DNA from: Oscillospiraceae bacterium
Lineage (GTDB): Bacteria > Bacillota > Clostridia > Oscillospirales > Oscillospiraceae
Assembly: GCA_015068245.1 (NCBI GenBank)
Contig: SVKU01000004.1
Location: 62,001-126,000, forward strand
Length of the DNA: 64,000 nucleotides
Direction: 5' to 3'
Under the pieces are notes generated by a model. The model did no database searches and was not told the DNA's origin. It saw nothing but the letters and a program-made list of their open reading frames with translations. Position 1 is the stretch's first letter. Each line of letters begins with the position of its first letter. Made by a program: the position numbers and the translations under genes. Shown piece by piece: positions 32,569 to 41,191 of the stretch.

Positions 32569-34539
32569 ATGAAAAAACGACTGCCGGCTTTGGTGCTGGC
32601 TTTGTCTATGATATTCACCCTGGCTTCGGGCTGCGACAAATCCAAGCCTGCGGAAGAAGTTCCCGAATCCCCTGCCATAGAAAGCGAACAGGTCGTTCAG
32701 CCGTCACCTGAACAGTCCCCTCAGCTGCCGCCGGAACCCTATGATGAAAACGGTAATCTAAGAGTTCCCTTTGTTGAAACGCAGCAGATAAGCATGTGGG
32801 ACGTTCTGGAAGACGGAGCAGAGCCCCTTTCCACTGCCGTCGATGCAGAGATAGGCCGCCTGCTGAACATCAGCCTCAGCTATTGCTACGCCACCGAATC
32901 CTCTGCCAAAGAGCAGTTCGGAGTGATGGAAGCTGCCGGTGAGTATTACGATCTGATGCTGGACGTGGATAAATACTATTCCGGCGGTGCCGATGCCGCT
33001 ATAGATGACGGAGTTATAATGGATCTGCAGGGGCTTTCAAAGCTGGTGCCCAATCTGGAAACGGCTTTGTATGAAAATGACGAATCCTTCAAGCTTACCG
33101 AGTCCGGCAGGCTGTTCCAGCTGCCCATTATCGTGACCGGCAGTGTCGATCCCGATGCCATGGGTCTGACCACCCGCCGTGACGGACTGGAGTACCTTGA
33201 GATAACATCTCCCGAAACCTACGACGAATTTTTCTTCCTGCTGCAGATGCTGAAAAACATTTGCGGTGCCAAGCGTGGCTACCTGCTGCCCGACAGCGGA
33301 TTCTCTGAAGGGCTGGCTTACGGTTTCGGAGCCTATAACGGTTTCTATCAGGTAGACAATGTTGTAAAATACGGCTTCCTTGAGCAGAGCTACAAGGATT
33401 ATATGGATTACGTTTACGTTCTGCTGGACAACAGACTGGCGATTTTTGAACAGGCCGGTTCCGGCTATAACCTCAAAGGCCGTGTCAATTCCAGCTGGGT
33501 AACCACCTGGTATGGTGGAGTGGACGAATGGGATCAGGCTGCCGAAGTTCTGGAAGATGATCAGATAGCCGCCATAGGCTGGCCGGTACCCAACAGGGGA
33601 GACACCGTCCATTTCATTGAAAGCGAAACTACTGAAACCAAGGGCGTGTCCGTTTCCGCAGCTGCGGGTCAGACTAAGGCAGAGGTGATTTTCGCCCTTG
33701 CCAACTACCTTTACAGCGATGAGTTCACTGCCATTTCCAATTGCGGTATTGAGGGTGAAACTTTCAGCTACGATGCCGATGGCGGAGTGGTTCTCAGCGA
33801 CAGCATTATGCTTGCCGAGGATCCCAAAGCGGCACTGCGAGAAGTATCTCTGATGATGAATCTGCCCCGTTTCGTGGATAATACATACCTTGCAAATGCC
33901 TATACTCCCGGCCAGCAGGAAGCCCTTTCTGTCTGGCGTGAGGGAACAGACGGCGCATATCTTCTGCCGGAACTGGAGATATCTGCCGAAGATCAGGAGT
34001 ATATCGACACCGTTATGGCAGATGTAACTGCTCTGGCCGACCAGTTCCTGCCGGGCTACATTCAGGGCGACTTTGACGCCTATGATTACGAAGACACTAT
34101 TGCAGAGATGACCGAGTTGGGTATCCGCCAGGTCATAGACATTTACCAGATAGCTCTTACCGGTGAGGTCGTACCCTACGAAGAGCCGGAAGAAACTCTT
34201 TCGGACAAGCTGGTTCCCACCTACTCATCTTCGGGTTCTTCACCTGCTCCTGTTGTATCCACAGCACCCGAAACTGAGGAACCTGCCGAGGAAACACCTG
34301 CAGAGGGTGAGTCTGCTGAGCCTCCCGCAGAAGGTGACCCTGCTCCGGAACTCTCAGAGCCGGAGAACCCCGTGGACGAGCCTTCCGACCAGCCTCCTGC
34401 AGAAGAAACTCCCGAAGCACCCCCCGAGATATCTGAAACTCCCGTCGAGCCCGAAGCCGACACACCTTCCGAGCCGCCGGCAGAAGAATCTCAGCCTGCT
34501 CAGGAAGAAGAGAATTTTGAGATAATCCTTGAGTTTTAA
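32569..34539 (+). CDS. Second solute-binding-type lipoprotein with acidic Pro-rich tail
   Basis: The 656-residue lipoprotein has the lipobox LASGC (Cys22). Its solute-binding-type domain resembles the 19242 protein (QQISMWDVLEDGAEP, GVMEAAGEYYDLMLDVD, and NCGIEGETFSYDADG near 395). A Pro/Glu-rich tail of about 130 residues ends in the short hydrophobic motif NFEIILEF. AGGAGTGA supports the ATG at 32569; codons upstream in the same frame fall inside the hairpin leader and are unlikely to be translated. No permease genes are near. The next gene begins 37 bases on and shares the tail design, so both products are probably surface partners. Confidence 0.8.
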   Translation: MKKRLPALVLALSMIFTLASGCDKSKPAEEVPESPAIESEQVVQPSPEQSPQLPPEPYDENGNLRVPFVETQQISMWDVLEDGAEPLSTAVDAEIGRLLNISLSYCYATESSAKEQFGVMEAAGEYYDLMLDVDKYYSGGADAAIDDGVIMDLQGLSKLVPNLETALYENDESFKLTESGRLFQLPIIVTGSVDPDAMGLTTRRDGLEYLEITSPETYDEFFFLLQMLKNICGAKRGYLLPDSGFSEGLAYGFGAYNGFYQVDNVVKYGFLEQSYKDYMDYVYVLLDNRLAIFEQAGSGYNLKGRVNSSWVTTWYGGVDEWDQAAEVLEDDQIAAIGWPVPNRGDTVHFIESETTETKGVSVSAAAGQTKAEVIFALANYLYSDEFTAISNCGIEGETFSYDADGGVVLSDSIMLAEDPKAALREVSLMMNLPRFVDNTYLANAYTPGQQEALSVWREGTDGAYLLPELEISAEDQEYIDTVMADVTALADQFLPGYIQGDFDAYDYEDTIAEMTELGIRQVIDIYQIALTGEVVPYEEPEETLSDKLVPTYSSSGSSPAPVVSTAPETEEPAEETPAEGESAEPPAEGDPAPELSEPENPVDEPSDQPPAEETPEAPPEISETPVEPEADTPSEPPAEESQPAQEEENFEIILEF

Positions 34540-34576
34540 CTGATTTCATATTATAGAAAAACGGAGAAACTATAAA

Positions 34577-36217
34577 ATGGACGAATCAAACAATATGCTT
34601 GATACACAGCCCGAGGAAAAAACAAAAAAGAAGCTCGGCAAGGGCAAGATAGCCCTTATAATTGTTGGCAGCGTTCTGCTGGTACTTATCCTTGCGGTGG
34701 TTGGCCTTGGATTGTATATGTTCAGCGGACTGAATACCGACAAAGATGTTGCCAACATGGATCCTTCACAGTTGGGTGCCACTCCCGGTGCCACAACCAT
34801 CGTTCGAGGCCCCACCGAGACTGACGAAGCCCTCAGCTCCGACAGAATAATCGTTGACGGTGACTATCAGCACGTTGAACTGCCGGAAGAAGTCAAGGTT
34901 CATATCGGCGAGAGCAAGGAAAGTGTCAGTACGCTGCTGCCGGGTTCGGAAAACATTCAGGTGTTTGCCGTGTTTGGCACCGACCTTGAAGACCTTTCCG
35001 ACTGCAATATGATAGTTGCGCTGGACAGAGTTCATAACAAGATCAAGATTATCTCCATCGCACGAGATTCCTATGTTTACTATTCCGACCTGGGAATAAG
35101 CAGCAAGATCAACCACGCATACAACTGGGGTGGACCTGCAATGTCCATCAAGGTTCTCAACGAGAACTACTATCTCAATGTTGAGGACTATGTCAGTGTT
35201 GACTGGGATCAGATGCAGAATATCGTCAACTATCTCCACGGTGTTTGGGTATATCTGGACTATGACGAATGGGTAGCCATCGGTTCCCCTGAACGATATG
35301 GATATAACAGGTATGTCAAGCTGTACGGTCTGCACGCCAGAAAGTACGCCGGACTGCGTTCGATCGACAGCGACTTCCAGCGTATGAGCCGTCAGCAGGA
35401 GGTTCTGACCTCCATGTACAATATCGGCAGAAACGTAAAATTCTCCAAGTATCCCGGATTGATCTACTACTGCCTGAATATGTGCACAACGTCCTTTGGA
35501 TATACTGAACTGCTGGAAATGAGCACGTTGATGCTGGAAGAGGATCTGCAGATCGAGTTCCACACTTTCCCGCCTGATGACGATACCTATGCCTGGGGCG
35601 GATTTATCGACGAAGTATTCTACTTTGTCTACGATACAGACAAAGCCAGTGACGAGATATATAAAATAATCTACGAAGAGCTTTACGTCAGTGGCTATGA
35701 TGCAGAGGAAGAAGAACCCGAAGAAACTCCCGAAGCTTCAACTGCTCCTGCTCAGAAGCCTGCTCAGAGCACTGCTCCCGCTGCTTCCGCAAAACCTGCG
35801 GAAACAACTCCGGAACAGGAGACTGAGGAGGAAGAATCCGGGGAATCTTCCGTACCGTCTGAAGAAGCCGACCTGCCGGACGCCACGGAACCTCCTGCAG
35901 AAGGTGAGGAAACACAGCCCTCAGACGGGGAACAGGACGTTTCCAATGAGGAACAGGAACCCGCTGAGTCCGAAGATCCTTTGGACGCATTGCTTCCCGA
36001 AGAACCGACAGAATCCGAAGACCCGCTGGACGCTTTGGTGCCTCCCGAGGAATCGGAACCCACCGAAGAACCCGCACCTTCCGAAGAACCGGAAGCTCCC
36101 GTGGAACAGGAAACTCCGGAAGAACCTGCTCCTTCCGAGGAACCCGAACCCCCCGCAGAACCTGCGCCCTCCGAACCTGCTCAGGGGGATGGGTTCGACA
36201 GCATACTTGGATTCTAA
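34577..36217 (+). CDS. LytR-CpsA-Psr (LCP) family protein with acidic Pro-rich tail
   Basis: LCP proteins attach polymers such as teichoic acids or capsules from lipid carriers to peptidoglycan. The 546-residue protein has a basic cytoplasmic N-tail and a membrane segment at about 26-51. The LCP core (about 130-370) has FGTDLEDLSDCNMIVALD, IISIARDSYV, SKINHAYNWGG and SIDSDFQRMSRQQE, in family order with the conserved Arg and Asp residues. The tail of about 170 residues (PSEEPE, EEPTESEDPLDAL repeats) ends GFDSILGF, almost the same final motif as the preceding lipoprotein. A terminator follows. Confidence 0.88.
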   Translation: MDESNNMLDTQPEEKTKKKLGKGKIALIIVGSVLLVLILAVVGLGLYMFSGLNTDKDVANMDPSQLGATPGATTIVRGPTETDEALSSDRIIVDGDYQHVELPEEVKVHIGESKESVSTLLPGSENIQVFAVFGTDLEDLSDCNMIVALDRVHNKIKIISIARDSYVYYSDLGISSKINHAYNWGGPAMSIKVLNENYYLNVEDYVSVDWDQMQNIVNYLHGVWVYLDYDEWVAIGSPERYGYNRYVKLYGLHARKYAGLRSIDSDFQRMSRQQEVLTSMYNIGRNVKFSKYPGLIYYCLNMCTTSFGYTELLEMSTLMLEEDLQIEFHTFPPDDDTYAWGGFIDEVFYFVYDTDKASDEIYKIIYEELYVSGYDAEEEEPEETPEASTAPAQKPAQSTAPAASAKPAETTPEQETEEEESGESSVPSEEADLPDATEPPAEGEETQPSDGEQDVSNEEQEPAESEDPLDALLPEEPTESEDPLDALVPPEESEPTEEPAPSEEPEAPVEQETPEEPAPSEEPEPPAEPAPSEPAQGDGFDSILGF

Positions 36218-36224
36218 AATATTC

Positions 36225-36265
36225 AACTGCCATCCCGAAAGCAAACAGGGATGGCAGTTTTTTGC
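36225..36265 (+). terminator. Rho-independent terminator
   Basis: AACTGCCATCCC (36225-36236) pairs with GGGATGGCAGTT (36248-36259), followed by T residues. Confidence 0.9.
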
Positions 36266-36409
36266 GTTATGTCATTTTTGTAGATTGTCTATCACATAAG
36301 TCATTCCGATACGGAATTGTTTAGGCATCGTGATATTTTCCTTGCTTTTTCCATAAGTTTGGACTAAAATATATCCATTAACATGTATCATGTTACAGAG
36401 GTACTTGTA

Positions 36410-37684
36410 ATGAAAAGCAGATTTGAGCGAAGATACGACCGGATACTGAAAGATGTTATCCTTACGTTGAAAGAGGACTATGCCGGGTTCAACGAGGTGT
36501 GGCCGGAATACCAACCTACCTTTTTTATAACTGCCGCAGGCACAAAGCATCACCATAACGAGCTTTACGACGACCTGTTTCTGCAGTATGTCAGCCAGAT
36601 GCTTGCCACCACCGGCGACAGAAGCCTGCGTATTTCCCTTGACCCTTACGAGGACTATCAGCCGTGGACTCCCGGTTTTTTCGCCCGTAGAATTGAGGAC
36701 ATTCTGGTGGTTACCGATGTCTTTGACGACGATAGGCTCAGCCCCGGTGATCTTATTGTTGAAATAAATAAACAAAGCCCCGGAATGCTTCGGAAGAATC
36801 TTCAAAAGAACTTTTTCTATTCCGAGGAAACCGAACGTGAGGTCTGGCACGGCCTTTTGAAAATGGCTGACCACATGGTTGTCCAAAAAGCCGATGGTTC
36901 AAGGGAAGATATCCCTCTTAAGAGGTTCCCGCGCCGTGATATGAGCCGAAAAAGTGAGCTTCGTGACCTGGGCTGCGGAACGATTTACTTGGATCCCGGC
37001 ACTTTTGACGGAAGCATCAGCAGTTTTGCGGAAGAAAACCGCGGAACAATTGCCGATTGCAAAAAGTTGATAATCGACCTGCGCCGCTGTAATGGAGACA
37101 GCGATGAGGATGTTCTGGCATTGCTGCCCTTTGTGGTGTCCGGCACGGCAGATTACAAAACCATTTTGGAGCAGGAACCGGTTTTGACCAATTACACCGC
37201 AAAGAACTGCGCTTGCGTATGGTATCCGGTGCAGCAGTGGTTGGACGAAAACGGTCACGACGATGAGCTGGCATCATTTGTTGAGACTGTTAAATCAAAA
37301 TCCGGAGCAGGCTGGGTTGAAGAAGCCTGTGACCGCTGGGAGGGTGTCGACGGTCAGCTGCAGGGACTTGCACCCGAAAAAGTGGTGCTCATAACAGATA
37401 CCTGGTGCGAAAACGCTGCGGAAGCCTTTGTGGAGATCGCTGCGAAGCAGCCCAACGTCACCCTTATTGGTCGCCCCACCATGGGTACGCTGGATTATTC
37501 CAACTGCGTCAGTAAGGTTCTTGACGAAGGATATACCCTTACGTGGCCCATCAGCAAAAGAAAGTCTGTCATTTCCGGCGGCGGAACAAAAGGCAAAGGC
37601 CTGCCGGTGGACATATATATTCCCTTTACGGCGGAGGAAGCCGTGAAAGACATCATACTTGAAGAAGCAATTAAACTCAAATAG
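36410..37684 (+). CDS. S41-like protein lacking the catalytic serine
   Basis: The 424-residue protein has S41 (C-terminal processing/tricorn-core) protease layout, with LIIDLRRCNGD near 220 and VVLITDTWCENAAEAFVEIA near 325-344. Then comes LIGRPTMGTLDYS, the usual nucleophile and strand segments. The family consensus at the nucleophile is S-A-A-E; here the residue is Asn335 (ENAAE), so peptidase activity is doubtful. No signal peptide or PDZ domain is evident, though a diverged PDZ could lie near 110-170. GAGGT precedes the ATG at 36410; an in-frame ATG also lies at 36383. It is 23 bases upstream of the large flavoprotein gene and probably co-transcribed. Confidence 0.7.
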   Translation: MKSRFERRYDRILKDVILTLKEDYAGFNEVWPEYQPTFFITAAGTKHHHNELYDDLFLQYVSQMLATTGDRSLRISLDPYEDYQPWTPGFFARRIEDILVVTDVFDDDRLSPGDLIVEINKQSPGMLRKNLQKNFFYSEETEREVWHGLLKMADHMVVQKADGSREDIPLKRFPRRDMSRKSELRDLGCGTIYLDPGTFDGSISSFAEENRGTIADCKKLIIDLRRCNGDSDEDVLALLPFVVSGTADYKTILEQEPVLTNYTAKNCACVWYPVQQWLDENGHDDELASFVETVKSKSGAGWVEEACDRWEGVDGQLQGLAPEKVVLITDTWCENAAEAFVEIAAKQPNVTLIGRPTMGTLDYSNCVSKVLDEGYTLTWPISKRKSVISGGGTKGKGLPVDIYIPFTAEEAVKDIILEEAIKLK

Positions 37685-37707
37685 AAGAAATCGAAAGGAA
37701 GAATACT

Positions 37708-39681
37708 ATGACGATCAAGAAAAAACTCGAAATCGCCAGCGTGGTCAAGTCTGAGCAGCTGACTGACCTTATCAAGACCACCGATGGCGTTACTATTCCC
37801 GGCGGTACCGGCGCTGTAAAGTTCGGCGGTCCCGGCGGCCCCACCCATGGTCCTCTCGGCGGCGACCGTCCCGAGGGTGACGGTCCTCCTCCCGAAGGCG
37901 GCGGCGGTCCCGGCGGCTCCCGTGGTCCTCAGAAAATAGTTCCCGGCAAGGCTGAAGGCCGTGTTTGGGGTTATTCCGGTCCCGGCGACTGGCTGGGTGA
38001 AGCTCCTGTTATCGATAAATGGGACGAAGAGATCAACGTAGACGTTGTTGTTCTCGGTTCCGGCAACGCCGGCGTGCAGGCTGCTCTGGCAGCTGCCGAA
38101 TGCGGCGCAAAGGTAGCCGTTGTTGAAAAGCAGACCGAAGAAACCTTTGCCTGGTACGGCGAAGACTTTGCTGCCTACAACGCAAAGTTCACTATTGACG
38201 CAGGCTTTGGCCCCTACAATCTGGGCGAGATCGTTGACGAATATGTCACCCGTTCCGGCGGCCGCTGCAATCCCGATATCGTAAAATCCTATGTCCATCG
38301 TTCCGGCGAAACCATGGACCATATGCTGGACATCTGCAAGGAAATGGGTACCGATCCCCGCTGCTACACCTATGACCCCTCCAAGAAGGGCTGGCTGCTT
38401 ATCCACGCCAACATGGATTACGACAAGTATCTGGAAACCGGCGATGTACATAAGAGTATTCAGTACAACTACCCCCTGACTCCCGGCACCAAGTCCTGGG
38501 CAGGCACCTGCCAGTTCATGGGTATCTACAACGAAGAACCCATCATGGGCTGCGCTGCCAACTCTGCTCTGCCTATGGTAAACGAAGCTCTGGTAGCCAA
38601 GGCTCAGGAACTGGGCGCTGACTGGTATTTCGGCACCGCAGGCATCTGCCTTATCCAGAACGAAAACAAAGACGTTATCGGCATGTTTGCCAAAGACGAA
38701 GTTTCCGGCAAGGTCATCAAGTTCAACACCTCCAAGGGCGTTGTTATGGCCGGCGGCGACTACGCAGGCAATGCTGATATGTGCTGGGCTCTGCTCAACG
38801 AATACATGGAACGCCGTGAACGCTGCGGCGGTACTCAGGAATCCTTCTCCTCCTTCATGGGCGGCAGAAGCGGCGACAGCGTAAAGATGATGTGCTGGGC
38901 AGGCGGCTATGTAGAACCCGCACCCCGCGGCACCATGATCCTGGGCGGCGGCCCCAGCGGCCCCTGGGGCGCAAACGCAATGCTGTGGCTCAACTGCAAG
39001 GGCGAGCGTTTCACCAACGAAGGCAACATCTCCGCCGCACAGACTGCATGTTCCCGTCAGCCCAATGGCATCGGCTGCCTGGTTACCGACCAGAAGTGGC
39101 TCAAGAGCGTCTGCGCTTCCGGCGTAGAACACTCCGGCCCCAACGCCGGTCGTCCCGACTACTATGCTGACATGATCGCAGGTATGGCTGCCATCGAGCC
39201 CGGCCCCAAGGGCGGCATGGTCAAGAACTGCACCATCGCAGAACGCGGCTACAACAAGGTCATCTGCGCCAACACTCTTGAAGAGCTGGCAGGCTACCTT
39301 GGTTATCCCGAAGAAGTTATCCCCACCTTTGTTGAAAGCATCAAGCATTACAACGAGCTGTGCTACAAGGGCGCCGACGAAGATTACGGCAAGCATCCCT
39401 CTGCCATGATTCCCGTTGATGAAGGCCCCTTCTATGGCGTATCCACTTCCCTCGGCAGCGATGCTCAGTGCGGACCTTCCATGGTTACCATGTCCGGCGT
39501 TATGACCGACAAGGATCTGAATGTTATCGACATCAACAAGGATCCCATCAAGGGTCTGTATGCCTGCGGCAACAGCCTTGGCGGCCGTTACGGTCTGGGT
39601 TACTCCACTCCCTCTGCCGGCAACTCCATCGGTATGGCTATGACTCACGGCCGTATCGCAGGTCAGAACGTCTGCAAGTAA
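37708..39681 (+). CDS. FAD-binding flavoprotein with N-terminal GGP tract
   Basis: The 657-residue protein opens with about 35 residues, then a Gly/Pro-rich tract (about 38-74, with FGGPGGPTHGP and GDGPPPEGGGGPGG). The FAD_binding_2 domain follows: VDVVVLGSGNAGVQAALAAA with an intact G-x-G-x-x-G (near 113-119), and a C-terminal cap with GLYACGNSLGGRYGLGYSTP and AGNSIGM. The cap matches the flavoprotein at 29227, so the two form one subfamily, related to fumarate/urocanate reductases by fold. Codons are almost all C- or optimal-ending, as in the glycolytic genes here, which suggests high expression. No signal peptide. A perfect terminator follows. Confidence 0.87.
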   Translation: MTIKKKLEIASVVKSEQLTDLIKTTDGVTIPGGTGAVKFGGPGGPTHGPLGGDRPEGDGPPPEGGGGPGGSRGPQKIVPGKAEGRVWGYSGPGDWLGEAPVIDKWDEEINVDVVVLGSGNAGVQAALAAAECGAKVAVVEKQTEETFAWYGEDFAAYNAKFTIDAGFGPYNLGEIVDEYVTRSGGRCNPDIVKSYVHRSGETMDHMLDICKEMGTDPRCYTYDPSKKGWLLIHANMDYDKYLETGDVHKSIQYNYPLTPGTKSWAGTCQFMGIYNEEPIMGCAANSALPMVNEALVAKAQELGADWYFGTAGICLIQNENKDVIGMFAKDEVSGKVIKFNTSKGVVMAGGDYAGNADMCWALLNEYMERRERCGGTQESFSSFMGGRSGDSVKMMCWAGGYVEPAPRGTMILGGGPSGPWGANAMLWLNCKGERFTNEGNISAAQTACSRQPNGIGCLVTDQKWLKSVCASGVEHSGPNAGRPDYYADMIAGMAAIEPGPKGGMVKNCTIAERGYNKVICANTLEELAGYLGYPEEVIPTFVESIKHYNELCYKGADEDYGKHPSAMIPVDEGPFYGVSTSLGSDAQCGPSMVTMSGVMTDKDLNVIDINKDPIKGLYACGNSLGGRYGLGYSTPSAGNSIGMAMTHGRIAGQNVCK

Positions 39682-39689
39682 GATGTAAT

Positions 39690-39726
39690 AAAAAATAGGA
39701 CTGCCAAAGGCAGTCCTATTTTTTAT
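39690..39726 (+). terminator. Rho-independent terminator
   Basis: A perfect 16-bp stem (39690-39705 with 39709-39724, loop AAA), A-rich then T-rich. Confidence 0.92.
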
Positions 39727-39763
39727 TACAGGGGGCAGGGATCGGGGATCAGCTTTGCTGACC

Positions 39764-39920
39764 CTGTCATCCTGAGCCTGCGCAGCAGGCGTGAGGATCC
39801 CCATCTTGTGAGAGAATAAGCTCGGATCATCGTTCCGCCATGAACGCAAAGGGGTTCCTCCTATAAGGTGGGGATTTCTCCGTTGGTCAGCTTTGCTGAC
39901 CAGGCGTTCAGAAATGACAG
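39764..39920. repeat. CTGTCATCCTGAG...TTCAGAAATGACAG interspersed element
   Basis: A 157-bp element with imperfect terminal inverted repeats. It contains GGATCCCCATCTTG, a GGTCAGCTTTGCTGACC hairpin and GGGGATTTCTCCG. The first 45 bases match 26458-26503 closely. The remainder of the gap to 40028 shows no coding signal. Confidence 0.75.
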
Positions 39921-40028
39921 TATAACCGTAGGGACACAGCGTGCTGTGTCCGGGAAAAGACCGTTGAAGACTGGGTCAACGTTTGCGTTGACCCTTCGGA
40001 AAATCGCAAGTGATTTTCTTGCCGGGCC

Positions 40029-40943
40029 CTACAATGTTGATGGGAAGTGCGTTGCGTAACTTCCCTGCACCACATTATCCCGTTTAAATGCGGCACTGAT
40101 TGCGTTCAGTACCCGCTTTTTGTCTGCGCTCCACAGGGGAGCCAGCAGGTCTTTTTTCGCTCCGTCACCGGTGAGACGATGGATAACCGTTTCCGGCGGC
40201 AAAACACGCAGACAACTTTCCAGAATATCAATATACTCCTCCATCTCAAGGGTTTTGAACTGTCCCTCACGCCAATGGTCGGCCAAATCAGTGCCTTCCA
40301 GCACATGAAGTAGATGGAGCTTTATTCCGTCAGCACCGGAAGAACCAATATATCTGCTGGTTTCCACCATCATTTCGGCAGTTTCTCCGGGCAGACCCAG
40401 AATTTGATGAACGATAACCGTAACGCCGATAGATTTCAGCTTTTTGACAGCCTCATCAAAAACAGGAAGGTCATAACCACGGCGGATATACTTAGCGGTT
40501 TCCTCGTGGATAGTCTGAAGTCCCAATTCAACCCAAACGGGCTTGATTCGGTTCAGTTCAGCCAACAGCTCCATAATATCATCCGGCAGACAGTCCGGAC
40601 GGGTTGCGACAGACAGAGCAACGATATCTTCCGGAGCAATTGCCTGTATAAACAGGGGTCTCAGCTTTTCCGCAGGAGCATAGGTGTTGGTAAACGACTG
40701 AAAATAGGCGATGTATTTCGCTTCTCTGCCGACTTTCAGATGCACCCGCTTTTTGGCGGCCTCAAGCTGTGCGGCAATATCGCCTGCTTCAGCAAAAGCA
40801 CCCGCGCCGTCGCAGAAGATGCAGCCGTTGTATCCAACGGTGCCGTCACGGTTAGGGCAGCTGCAGCCCGAGGACAGCGCCAGCTTGTAAACCTTGCAGC
40901 CATATTGAGTTTTAAGGCTTGTGTTCAAATCGTTGTAGTACAT
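40029..40943 (-). CDS. YhcC-family radical SAM protein
   Basis: The 304-residue protein matches the TIGR01212/YhcC radical SAM group. SCPNRDGTVGYNGCIFC supplies the three cluster cysteines Cys29, Cys41 and Cys44 in the group's unusual wide spacing. WVELGLQTIHEETAKYIRRG and HQILGLPGET are also typical. Members are predicted to bind a [4Fe-4S] cluster and S-adenosylmethionine; the reaction is not established. No clear Shine-Dalgarno precedes the ATG at 40943, because upstream DNA is a GTTGAAGG-type repeat, so translation may be weak or the start mis-set. Confidence 0.9.
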   Translation of the reverse strand: MYYNDLNTSLKTQYGCKVYKLALSSGCSCPNRDGTVGYNGCIFCDGAGAFAEAGDIAAQLEAAKKRVHLKVGREAKYIAYFQSFTNTYAPAEKLRPLFIQAIAPEDIVALSVATRPDCLPDDIMELLAELNRIKPVWVELGLQTIHEETAKYIRRGYDLPVFDEAVKKLKSIGVTVIVHQILGLPGETAEMMVETSRYIGSSGADGIKLHLLHVLEGTDLADHWREGQFKTLEMEEYIDILESCLRVLPPETVIHRLTGDGAKKDLLAPLWSADKKRVLNAISAAFKRDNVVQGSYATHFPSTL

Positions 40944-40947
40944 AAGG

Positions 40948-41113
40948 TTGAAGGTGGAAGGTTCTTGGTTAAAGGTTGAAGGGAGGGAAGCCTCCCTCTG
41001 ATGAGGGAGGTGGATTCGCCGGAGGCGAAGACGGAGGGAGAGAAGCAGAACCGACTACCCCTCAGTCATTTGCTTCGCAAATGCCAGCTCCCCTGACAAG
41101 GGGAGCCAAGGGT
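40948..41113. repeat. GTTGAAGG repeat plus CCTCCCTCTGATGAGGGAGG element
   Basis: GGTTGAAGGTGGAAGG and GGTTGAAGGGAGGG (40948-40986) run into the CCTCCCTCTGATGAGGGAGG / CTACCCCTCAGTC / CTCCCCTGAC element shared with 15131-15237. Confidence 0.75.
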
Positions 41114-41138
41114 AGTACGATGGGCAATTACGCTGAAA

Positions 41139-41175
41139 ACTCCCGCAGCCGATTGGCCACGGGAGTTTATCAGCA
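41139..41175 (-). terminator. Hairpin after the symporter gene
   Basis: On the reverse strand AAACTCCCGTGGC pairs with GCTGCGGGAGTTT, about 20 bases after the symporter stop. The T run is short. Confidence 0.6.
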
Positions 41176-41191
41176 TCCAATGCTAAGACTT

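Noticed and set aside
37495..39849. A 784-codon reverse frame opposite the flavoprotein at 37708
   Set aside because: A mirror of biased codon use; the sense protein has a clear FAD-binding fold, ribosome binding site and terminator.
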